Part shown: in pieces, positions 1-12,100 of the stretch
How the letters are laid out: each line of letters starts with the position of its first letter
Numbering within the stretch: position 1 is the first letter of the stretch
NCBI GenBank assembly: GCA_007844125.1
Contig: CM017569.1
Location: 11,355,686 to 11,419,685 of the forward strand
DNA: 64,000 nucleotides
Source: Sinonovacula constricta
Lineage: Eukaryota; Mollusca; Bivalvia; Cardiida; Solecurtidae
Direction: 5' to 3'
The notes under the pieces: model-generated
Told to the model about the DNA's origin: nothing
Database searches by the model: none
What the model saw: only the letters and a program-made list of their open reading frames with translations
Position numbers and translations under genes: made by a program

Positions 1-29
1 TTTATGCATCCTGATTGTAAATTTTCCTT

Positions 30-270
30 ATGATTCAATCAAAAGTCACCTATGCCTACTGGGTAGCATCACCAAATGATAACACCTCAGACTCTATGGT
101 CGCTAACAATGCTGGTGTGAGACCCAGTTATACTTTTATAAAGGTCTTCCAGCTGTCCTGTGGTGCACAAGTTGTTCTTTCCAGACATGGGTCTTTCTCT
201 ACAAAAATAGCTGGTTGTTACTTTATGACACAATTATTTTACAACAATGTATCTCAAAAACAGAAAAAAT
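30..270 (+). repeat. Decayed SINE copy, family A
   Basis: It contains AAAGGTCTTCCAGCTGTCCTG near 150, CCAGACATGGGTCTTTC near 180, AAAATAGCTGG near 204 and ATGTATCTCAAAAA near 248. These blocks recur in the same order at about 8680-8895 and 27309-27535. Confidence 0.75.
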
Positions 271-1569
271 ATTCAATTAATAAGTACAAAATGGAAATCA
301 AATGAGGGAGACAGAATCTACTGTTTATTAAATTTTGTTTACCTGTAATGCTGTTAAATAAGCAAGCAATCAAAACTTGTCTCCTCAAAACCTTCATTTT
401 GCTCTGCACTTTTCAAAGGAAGATTACCTGTACAGTGAGCCTGCTTTGCCTTTGTAATTTTTCCCTAACTAGGTGCTAATTGGTTTATCTGTGCCACTAC
501 ATTTGAAAAGATAATATAGCAATTAAAGTATTTGATATGTCATACAAGTGTATGGTAACATTTCTCTCAGACATACTTACTTTCAAACAGTTTAGCACGG
601 ACAACTGTCTACCATATATTTTACTTCAAGATTTTTACCTAATTAATATAATCAATTAAATTGTGAGTATGGAGTTTTCTCTCTGCTGTTGTAGTTTCAC
701 AAAAAAGGGGTTGTATACCATAAAAAGTGAAGGGTTTGTCTCCACCATGGAAAATGCAATGAAGATTATATTTGGGAGAGATTTTGTCAGGCCACCATGA
801 CATTTCGGACCAGTTTCTATTTTAACAGTTGAACATGTAAAAATATATACTATTATATGCTTTTTGGAACATTATTATTAAAAGGAGAAATTAATGGTTT
901 GATGTAGGCATGATACTATGTAATTCATTCACATATATAGTGTGACAATATAAAAATCACATCTAATACCCCTTTTAGTGGGAAAACCAAATTAGAGTAT
1001 CTCTGATTAAGACTAATTGTTTCATATCAACACTAACAAATATATTTATCCCTATGATACTGATTGCATGGAAGGATGGTATATTTATACATATTTCAGA
1101 ATTTCAGGTCAATAATGTTATAACTTAATATTTGTTAAAAAAGCACCGCTTAGAACATGACACCAATTCAATAAAAGATGACAATGACTTGCTTAATATA
1201 AGTGTAAAGATTGTGTATTACATTATCAGAGTAAGAGGTGTGTTCATAATAAGAATAAAGCGTGTTCATAAAACATAATGGATCTTGTGCTCATTAATTG
1301 GGATGCCATACCTTGTTCAACCTTTGTCAGCTATTCTGTCCTACACTATCAAAGTTTACTCTTAAATACCTGTTGTCAGTGTTTATATAAGTTTGCACAT
1401 CATTTGTTTATTAAGTAGTCTTAGCTCATACATTAGAAAACAGCAATACAATACTAAGACCTTTACCCTTGGGTTCTAACCCAGGCCACAACATACCTGT
1501 GCTAATGCTCAAGTGGGATGAAACCCAGTGAGCTAATTAATAAAAAATATATTATAAAAATGTATGTCC

Positions 1570-2160
1570 AACATTACCAGTATTGCGTGAGAACACATCA
1601 TAATATTATTTGTGGTTCACTTTAAGAGGAAGGTGTGTTCCTACATTGTCTGTCCTTTTTTAGCAGAGTATAGTGTATTAAACATCTAGTTCATTATCAT
1701 ATAGTGTGTTCAAACATTAGCCATCATTTATTCTTAGAATATGATGTGTTCAAAAATTATCTGTGGTTCATTAATGAGAGTACATTATTTTCAAACATCT
1801 ATCTTTCATTATCAGTGTATAGTGTTTATACATTATAAGACTTGTTGTCAGAGTATAGTGTGTTCACACATTATCAATGCTCATAATTAGAATATAGTCT
1901 TCACACATTATTAATGGCTCATTATCAGGTTCATGATGATAGTATAGTGTGTTCACAATGATCTGTGGTTCCTTATGAGAGTATAGTGTGTTCACATATA
2001 ATCTTTGGTTCATTATCAGATTATAGTGTGTTCATGCATTACTGGACGTTCATTATCAGAGTTTAGTATGTTCAAACATTATCAGTGCCTCATTATCAGA
2101 ATATAATGTGTTCAAAAATCCTGTGGTTCATTATCAGAATATAGTGTGTTCACACCTGGT
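1570..2160 (+). repeat. Degenerate minisatellite
   Basis: A motif of about 45-60 bp recurs about ten times with heavy decay. Its recognisable parts are TCATTATCAGA, GTATAGTGTGTTCA and ACATTATC. The least decayed units are at about 1925-2155. Similar fragments begin near 1220. Confidence 0.75.
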
Positions 2161-3132
2161 CGCTACAGAGGTAGGCACTCAACTATATTTTTATGTAGGA
2201 TAGGTTAGGGGTGCATACAGGAAAATCTTTGGGAGATATTTATTGCTTTATTTTTTAGTGTTTTTGTAGTGCAATCAAAATCAAATCACTTATTTAGCTA
2301 TTTTTAAATGTTTTAAGTTTATATATTTCATACTGCCATTCTCTCTATTAGACTTTTATTTAATATAAACACAATAATCTAACAACTGTAACTGATAAAA
2401 TGAATGAGGTTGTTCTTCTGTCAAAGAAATCATGAATGTTAAATTTATTCCATGTCAAAAATTTAACATTAAGTTTTCACTTTTTTATATTTAAATGCAA
2501 GAAAATATAATACATCTATTTAAATGTGGTAATTATGTTAGGGTAACTATTATTTTTGTTTTACAAAGATTTAACATTTTGGCACATATTTTGTCTCTCT
2601 GTATGCACCTCCTACTAGATTATTAAGTTTTGATTTATCTTCTCGCTTTGAATTTAATGCTTCCTCACAAATACAGTAGATCTTAAAAAACAACAACAGA
2701 AATTCCGTGATTATTAATAACATTTGAAAACTAATAATATCTGGTGAATGGTGGTATCTAATTTGTGTGAAAAATTGTCAGCAATTGACTAATCTAAAGA
2801 AAATGTGACTTAAATGGGGTTGAAAAAAAAGTTGTGTGTATGTTTAGTGAACCTTCAGCATATTGTTTATGTGTATTGACCTGTTCACTACAATATGACA
2901 TGAGTTATTGTTAAAAATATGGTGTCTTTTTAATTTCTGTTTAATACAGGGTAAATTTGCCTTTATTTCATTATTTTGTTTGTTTATGATTGAAAGTCTG
3001 TGTTACTATATTGAGACGCAATAATTATATTACCTTTTGACATTTGAATGGAGCTGTTAATAAAGCTTATGATTACTGGTATATACTATACTGGAATGCC
3101 AAACAAAACTAACCTTTGACCTTTGGTCTCAG

Positions 3133-3162
3133 ATGGGACACTGGACTTAGACAAGTACAAGG
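3133..3162 (+). CDS. DCTN1: Candidate 30-nt DCTN1 micro-exon
   Basis: A short segment follows a pyrimidine-rich tract ending CTCAG and precedes GGTAAAC, a good donor. It enters and leaves in phase 1. Joined to the exon at 8432 it reads [10 protein letters not shown] then DTEGLMPKK without a stop. The phase fit and the hydrophilic reading support it. I cannot match it confidently to a known p150Glued segment, and a 30-nt window with splice-like borders can occur by chance. Confidence 0.42.
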
Positions 3163-6100
3163 GTAAACTCTGTTACAGCCTGCTGCCAAAGTTATGTAGT
3201 TGTACTATACTTGCATTGCTGCCAAAATAATGTAGTTGTTCTATACTTGCATTGCTGCTCATGCTACCTTGGCATCCTTCATGAATGTTTTGTTTTTTCT
3301 ATAGCTAGTGCACTCTAATATGGCAAAAGCTATAAATTTATTTATTAAACAAGCAAGATAAAATATTTCAAATAATTTTAACTGCATAACATTAGCTTAA
3401 CCTATAAAAACCTAAATGCAACAACAAAAAATTAAAAGGTGTTTTCTCAATTACTTTTTTCTTAATTGTGGTAGTTATTATACTGAAATTAATAGAATCA
3501 AAGACAATTGCCCCTTAAAATATGTTTCATATTTTAGTCTGTTAAGAAAATTGCCTTAATTAGTATTAAAAATGCACTGGCTATGATCTTGGTTTCTTCC
3601 TTTTTGAATTGCATTTTTTTAAAATACACCAGAGTTCCATTTTATGACCAACTTCCTGTAAGTTCCTGATAGCACCAGATATGGAAGAGACGGTGTTTTG
3701 CCACAGACATGTAACTTTCTGCTTAGATAATTTTCTTTAACAATGTTTCTTAAAGACTTTTTCCATGGCCTTATCATCGGAACTCTACTGTATTTTCTTA
3801 TGCTACCAAATGCCTTCATATTCTAGAGTATCATATTTGTTCACCATTGTATTAAGTTTGCAAAGTTTATATTCTCATATGATGCATATAAATGTACATG
3901 TACAACCACTCCTGTTCTAATGATCATTTAAGTGCATTTCATATTCTGCCTTGGCAACTTCTTCAAGTACATCTTTTTTCCTCCCAATATTTGTAGAGCT
4001 GCCAGAAATATACATCTTTCCCCACTACAATTGCTGTAACATGCAGGAATTTATAGAGTTAAGATTTTGTTGTCAAATTATTAAAGATGTACAAGTATTC
4101 ACTTCTTTTGTCTGATTTAGTTACATCTTATAATTTAGTTTGAGTTTTGGGGAATAATCATATTTATATCTCATTTATGATCAATTAAGGAGTTCCTTTT
4201 TTAATTGCACTTAACACTATTGATGGCATTGTACTTATGACCTTTGCACATAGTTGGGTCTGCAGAGAGAAACAGATTTCTAAAGGCTCTCTAATGTAAT
4301 TTCATATCATTTTTTGTACAAGTATATGTACTTTTTAATATAGAAGTTTGTTGGGTTATTGTTCTTGTAATTCTTGTTGTGATTGAACTAACAAAAGCTA
4401 ATGGTGTGCTCTGGAAGCCAAACTATCTTTCTTGAAATAATGTAATAAAGAAAGGAAAATCAAAACAAAAAGACTGACCAAATCAATACTGATTGTCTCC
4501 TTCTTGGATCTGTCTTTAATCCTAATAAACACCGATGATCACAAACTGAGAGTACTCACATCATATATGTTGAGAGCTGTGTTTAAGCATTGTGCCAGCC
4601 TCAAAAATAAAACTACATCAAACATGCATGTACCAAGACTTACTGGCTCAGTTAGCTGATCAATGAACTTTTCTATGAGAGGGTTCAAATCATACAATAA
4701 CCGAACATTTAAAAAAAAGAAATATTACATATCTGTCTTTTCTTATTTTTACTATTATATTTAACAGCTTAAAGGTTTATCAACAAATATGTTTTCTACT
4801 ATTATTTTAATAACACAGACCATTGTGCAACTTTTTTTTATGTTAAAGGCTAAACAGTGTCATATTTATTATGACTTTAAGTGCAAAAATCATATTTTCA
4901 TCACCCTCTTTTTAAAGCAGCTTATTTCAGAAAGATATACACGTACAATATATTGAACATACTTTAAATAAAAGTAAGCAAATAATCTTTCAGGTTTAAG
5001 CCATATTTATTCTGCTTACTGGTATATGTTTCTGTAACACAGCTTATAGTTTAAAATAAATCACTTATTGTATACATGTACCTTGTAGAAAAGTACACTG
5101 AAGGGGGTGTTACAAAATATGTTGGTAAATAATGCACAATAAATGTTGGGCTAGGGTTGCAAGACTTCCACTTTGTAGATTAAGCTCGACTATTCTATGT
5201 AGCATTTGTTTAGTGTTGAAAAATCTTATATCCATAATTAAAGAACATTGATTGGGATAACTGGTAAATCAGCCTTTCATTCTTAACCTATTTGTGGGAA
5301 CACCACTCACACTTTTCACATAAAACATCCACACCCACAAGGTGTTTCCAGCAAGTAAAGGTTTAAACAGAGGTCACCTTTACAGAAAATATGCTCAGGA
5401 ATGTTTATCTCATTTCTTCAGTGCCAATTAAATTATACATTAACCTTCTGTCATAAGGCTTTTTGCACTGTTAGTTTCATTTTTCTTTATTTAAAAATAT
5501 TAATTTTATTTTAGAACACACTTGTCTTCATATAATTTTTTATATTCGTATTTCACTGTTCTGTGACAACTTTTATTTTTGCTAAGACATGATGCAAACT
5601 TTTTTGATTTGTTACTTTTTATGCAACATGAAGTCATTATTTTAAGTAAAAATTAAAGATGGAAAAACATACAGATAACAGACACAAGCTGTATTAACTG
5701 TGTGGTGTTGTGTGGTTCTGTGGATGTGTTGGCTAGAGTTTCTTTTACCTTTAAAGCCATAATGTCTCAAGTTTATTGGTACAAAATTCAAAACAAGAAG
5801 TTTATCACACAGATGACTGGCCAGATTAAAAGTTATGAACCCCTCATTGGACCAGACTATTATCCAAATGAACTGATGAGTACAGGTTAACACCCTTCAA
5901 AATTATAACATAGGTACTGTATAGATAACATTGTTCCTGATATAATGTATATTGAAACTACATAATAACAACAGATTATCAAGACTAGCATAGTCAGTAG
6001 AGCACTGGACTGTCATATAAGAGGTCCAGGGTTCAAATCATACACAATTAAAGCTGTTGTTAATACTTTTATTATACTATTTGTCTTTTTCTTCCTTCTT

Positions 6101-9100
6101 TTATATTGACACCTCCTAAATTTTATCCATGCATTAGTTTTTATTATCAGTTTTAAAGCACAAAGCATTTAAAACTGTTTTGGATAGTTGAAACAACATA
6201 CCTACCAGTGGTATTATGGCTTTAATTGTATCTCACTTGTGAATGAGATTGCAGTGTTTGCTGTGTTTGGGTGTCATTATGTAATGCCTGGAACAGATTT
6301 TGACATGCTGTTTTAGATGGGTTAGTCACAGGTAATGATTGCAATCTGTAGGTAGGTAGATGCAAGGGTGCTGGTATTTTTTCTTCTCCTTTTATAAATT
6401 CAAATGTTATAAAAACAAACATTTGTAGGTATGCATAATTAGTTTATTTGATAAGTAAACTGGTGATAGGAGAATGACACAAAAGTTAATTTCCAGTTGA
6501 AAGATTCAAAGTACAGACTATCGGATTACAATTCTAGCTTGTGGGGCACTCATGGTCAAGTGGTAATGTCAAAGACTTGTCACTCCTGTGATTGCTTGCC
6601 TTTCACCTCTTGGGCTTGAGTCCCGGTCAGGTGAAGGGCTAAATGTGGAAAGGTCTTCAAACTGACCTGCGGTGAAATCACCAGCCACAATAGCTCAGGT
6701 GGTAGAGCATTGGCTTGCAGATCCAGAGGTCAAACCCCGGCTGGGTCAAACAAAAGACTTTTAAGTTGGTAGTAGCTCAGGCTAAGGGGACAGCATTACG
6801 CCTGACTGGTCATTGTCAGTATAATGGACCAGCCAGGTTCAGTCCCTGAGCACCTCATCAGTGCTCCTGTGCTATAATGATAGAAAAATTTGGAGAAAGT
6901 TTCTTTGGCAGAAAGTTTTGGCTATACAGGGTTGAAATAGTAAAAACATTTTTAGAAAAAATTTGGCTGGATATAGTTTTCTAATGATCCTTTGAGACTT
7001 TTTGTTTTAATTTTCATAATGTTGAATTGCAGTATGTTGACCAAAATATAATGCAAGCTTCTGTTGGTATCATATTAATATATTTGAAAGTTTACACATA
7101 TATCACAACAATATATATTAATGACACTAGGCTTAAACAATATGTATTTACCGGTATATGCCTAACTAAGCTTGTCTAGTCAATGCAAATCTGTTAAAAA
7201 GGTGTTCATAGTGCGGCTTTCTGGTTATAATGGTATGAAAAATAAATAGTAGGCACTCAGACTAATTGGGGGTTGTGGTATGAATGATTTGTGCACCTGT
7301 TTTAATTTATGAATAAATACAATAAAAACCTCTAAAAGAATACACATATCACCATAATGCTTTTGCATGTAAATAAATTACCTGAAATATTTTTCTGCTT
7401 AATAATAGTTAATTCTTTTGTATGTTTTTTTAAAATTCCTTTTAAAGAATTTCTTTTATCCTTTTTATTACTTTTGTTTATTTACTGCTATCTGCATATT
7501 TCTTATTTCTAAATTTTATTATGTTTACTGAAGTATATCTTTTTTTAATTTGTTGAACATAGCAAGAAAATCTTAAGAGAAACAGATACAAAAAGCCAAA
7601 CTTTGTTATAATTCACCTTTGTTTGCTCTTACTTGATAAAGTACTCAGATTTAAAAAAAACTAAAACAAAAAACACATTTTTTAAGTATGTGATAACATA
7701 TGATATGTGTTGTGATTATGTATGACCATTAAAAATACACATGGTCATATTTTTGCATATGGTGCCATTTTAGATGCTGTTTTATTCTTATATCATCACA
7801 TGATTTTATTGTTCTTTATTTCTGTATATATTTGACAATTTGTTTGATATGCAAATATTAATTTAATGTACTTAAGTACAGATCAATATTTTAATTAATT
7901 TTAGATTATCTCAATTGTTTGATGAACACTACCACCTTCATCCCTAAGAAAGCTAACTGTCCTTTTTCAGGACCCATGTGTACACTCCAAACATGGTTTA
8001 GTAAATAAACATAAGTAGTAAATTTATTCTTATTAAATTACTGAAAAATAATTAAGTCATGTTTTTACTTTGTGCAGGTGTCTTTAAAGGGGTTCATATT
8101 CTGATTATATACTATGTGTCAATCACTAATTGAACACTGGTAGTCAGCAAACCCTATTATAAGCTGGACATCATTGTTTTGGTGTGATGTAACAAAAAAC
8201 AATCAGCATACATGTATCTTTTTTTTTGTGGGTTCTTGATAATTCCATTAAAAACTTTTATTTTTATTGATGTCTTGAAGCTTATGTTTAGGGTTGATCC
8301 AGGTTATGTTTTTGTTTGCCTGGCTAGCATATACTGATCAAGCATAAGCAAATAATGGTTGGTGAATATATTGTCATTACTTTATCGGCTCAAGCTAACA
8401 TATCTTTATTACTTATGCCCTCCCTATATAGACACAGAGGGCCTGATGCCCAAGAAGCTAGAGGAGATTGCGTACCAGGCATCAGACAAGGTCTATGGCA
8501 AGGAGGACACGGGTCCTTACGAGTGTCTCAGGTAGGCTTACATAAATAAACTCTTAGTCTCTTGAGTGCCCTTGAAGCAACATCTTAGGGATTTTGGTTA
8601 CACTTGTTTGTTTGATGTTTTAAGAGTTTTATATAAGTTATTTGAATCCATTTTTAATCTAGCTGCATCAGAGATGGTGTCCATGGTAATAGTGGTAGAG
8701 TCTCCGACTGCATAGCCTCTCAACTTGTTGGTTCGAATTCCATTTGGGGAGAAGGACCTAATAAGTTCTTATAGCTCATCTGCAGTGCACTAGAGGTTTT
8801 ACCCAGACATGTGTCTTGGGTCTTCCTCCGCCAAATAAGCTGGACATGACTATATTGATCATAAATGGTCACTGTGATGTATCTCAAAAATAAAAACAAA
8901 CTGGCTACATTCTAGGTCAAATCTGAACTTAGACCATAACTATGTGATAATTAGATAAATCGATAACACATTTTCAGTTGCATTTTCTGTCCATGATTCT
9001 GATTAATGTACTGACATTGTGGTGTCATATACATAGTGAAATTAATCGTATAAAGTTGCGAATGGTTAAGATCACCTCCGCAGTCTATCAGCTGTTTTAT

Positions 9101-12100
9101 CCTGCCTATGACTGGTATTGCTTTAGAAATATTGCTGGTTTAAAAATATATCAAAACAAATAGAAGACAGTCCATAAAAAGGTCGGCCTTAGATATATGA
9201 AGTATATGATAAAAGCAGACTATACATGTTTTGGAATTCAACGTTATAACTATAGACTTAAAGTCCAGTTTTATCTTTGGTTGTTTTTTCTGTTACTTAA
9301 GAATTGAAGATACATTATCTTCTTTAGATGATTGATTTAAACAAAGAGAAATTTCAGAACAGATAACACTGCTATATTTTAGACTGTCATTCGGCGTGAT
9401 CGTGGGCACGATGAACAAGACAGCCAATGCTATGGAGCATGGAGAGTACGACTTTGATGGCACTGTTGAGAAAAAGGTACATTACCCTCCTGTTTTTTGT
9501 GAATGTAGTTTACTCAAATAATAGAACCGGTTATGAATGAAGTCACTTTTTAAGTTCTTTCTGGCTTTTGTTAAGAAAATTATCTATGTACATATATGTA
9601 ATTAGTCAATTGTTGAATATTAATGAATCATAATTTAAATAATAGTTTTATTATATTTTCTTCCAGCTGGACATTGGATCTGGATGTTGCCAGTATCACA
9701 ATAATTGTGTGTGTGTGTGTGTGTGTGTGATGTAACAAAAAACAAACAAACAAATAAAAGTGGTACAATATTTCACAAAAGTTACGTTGGAAAAAACATT
9801 TACTTGAGTATCTTCAGTTTTGATCCTTTGCATCAAAATCTGTGTACAAATTCAAAGTTTTTGTTATCTTAATATCAGTTACTCTTAATTATAAGTGGTT
9901 GTACTTTATCTATTATCTATTGCATAAAATGACCTCCTCTATCCTCCAGCCAACGCCCCCTATCGCCCTGCGTGCCAATATCATCAAGTCTCAGCTAGCT
10001 GATATTGAGACCCTGAAGAATAAACTAGAGACCAAGGATGAGACCATTAAAGACCTCAAGAGGCAGATCAAGATAAAGGTCTGACTGAAAAACATATGCT
10101 CTTTGCATTTTTTCTAAAAGAATTAAAAAAAAACAAACCAAAATCACAGATCCTATGAGAATTGCAACAAATATTAAAATACATATTTAAAGCCTTGAAA
10201 TGTTTATTTATGTAATGCTGTATTTATCTAAATAATTTGAAAAAGCTATGTTTTTTCCTTTTTTTGTTACTCAGTATCTTGTGTTTGACATAAGTAGTTA
10301 TTGATTCATGGATTTCAATATACAATAATTCAATCATGTGCTTGGCCTCCTAGGTCACATGGTTAATGTCCATGTCAATAGAAAAATCACTATAATCCTG
10401 CTGTTCCATGTGGCTTATTAACTAGACTCACAAATACTGAGAATTACTGAACTAAGTGAACTATCACTGGTGGGAGTGTACTTGAAAGTAGGTCCCCTTA
10501 ACTAATCCTGGCAACAATTATATGAGCTGTTGGTGCCTGTTGAAAGCCCTAATGTTCAACTTCCATAAACGGAGCATTTTATTATCTATTTAGCAAGAGG
10601 AGTTTAGTGAACATCAGGTACGATACAGCCTGCTGGAGAAGAAACTGGACACAGCCACTAAGGACTCTGACGAGAAGATAGACTCCATACAGAGAAAGCT
10701 AGACGATGCCCTTAATACACTTAGGAAGAAAGAGAAGTGAGTAGATGATGTTTAATAATCTTTCAAAACCATATTAGGGGAAAAGGGTTTATTGGAATCA
10801 ATTGTCTGTTTTTCCGTCTGTTTATATATATTTTGTTTTTGCCAGTTTTCTTGTATCATTTGTGATAAAACTTGACTACCATCTTTAAGAACCTGTGCAC
10901 TTGCTATTTATGTTATTATAAAATGGCAACTACTGAAGTCATTGTCCCTTTTAACAATATTTTCACACATTCATATAAGAGGGCTTTATGAACAGGGAGC
11001 AGGGTGAGGGTTATTGTTAGAGTCTGGCTTGCAGTTATAGCTTATATATGGTTGGGCAGAAAGAGATGAGTATAGATGTGGCAAGTGAATTGATAGGACT
11101 TGCCTATTTATTTTTTCTTATCATCACCCTTTGGTCTCTCACTACATGTGTGTTAAATGAATATACGCTGTGTGAAACACCGGACCTGGTAGTGCAATCG
11201 GCAGAGCTCCAGGTATAGGAGGCCTCATGTTCGATCCCATGCCGCAACATACCAAAGTCGTAAAAAATGGTAGTGGTATTGCTCCATTGCTAACGCTCAA
11301 GTAAATATAAGAGTAGTTCCACAACTGGTTGGCCTGGTATCAGGATAATGTGACTGGGTCTGATTTCATGCCAGGTGTTTGCTGCATGCTATAGACGTGA
11401 AGGCAGTACTTTATCTACTTCAAGTGAACACTGTCTCCAGATAACTGAAATACTGTTGGTGGGATGATAAAACCAATAAACAAACAATGTGTTAAACATA
11501 CACAATGTAAAAAAATGATTCAGAAATTGTTTTACTTTAAAATGGATTAACCATTTCCCTCTTTTCCACTATTCCAGTGAGTTTGAGCAGACAATGGATG
11601 CCCTACAGGCTGACATCGACACCCTGGAGCAGGAGAAACTAGAGTTGAAGGAGCGCCTTAGTGTGCTTTCCAAGAAAACTCTTCTGGAGGGACTGACTAG
11701 GCAGGCAGGACAGTCAGGTGGGTAGTGTAGTTATCACCTGTGGTTTCTGGGCACAGGGTATTTAAGTTTTGAGCTTAAATATGAAATATTTCTTAAGCAT
11801 CTGATTGGCCAGATTTTAAACTTCATTTAATATAAATCCAACCAGATCCTTGAGGATCTCTCTCACATCTGATTGGCCAGATTTCACATTTAAGTTTTTA
11901 AAAAAAACTTCAGTCAATCTGATCTGTGAGGATCTGTATCACATCTGATTGGCCAGATTTCAAATTTAATTTTTAAAAATTCAGCCAATAAAATCTGTGA
12001 GGATCTCTCTCACATTGGCCAGATTTTTTTAAAATTCAGTCTGTAAGGATTTATACTTAAGCTCAAAGTGCTATAACCTTGGACCCTCAACTCATCCCTA

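Larger units (their letters stand above)
1..3132. other. Non-coding, probably DCTN1 intron
   Basis: No convincing coding exon is seen. It holds a decayed SINE (about 30-270), a partial second-family SINE (about 1460-1540) and a decayed minisatellite (about 1570-2160). It is AT-rich otherwise. Confidence 0.6.
3163..8431. other. Non-coding, probably DCTN1 intron
   Basis: AT-rich. It holds a small tandem duplication, two tRNA-like elements and a compound SINE at 6541-6880. The short open frames here have no coding character. Confidence 0.6.

Noticed and set aside
5702..5890. Overlapping 62- and 83-codon frames on both strands
   Set aside because: Neither has splice borders or homology to p150Glued, and the position is inside a DCTN1 intron.
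5984..6055. Functional tRNA gene
   Set aside because: A and B boxes are present, but acceptor and anticodon stems do not pair, and a related copy occurs 1.3 kb away. It is treated as a tRNA-derived repeat.
10130..10170. Apparent match (TCCTATGAGAATTGCAACA) to the GPCR-like repeat family
   Set aside because: Only about 20 bases are shared and the flanks do not align.
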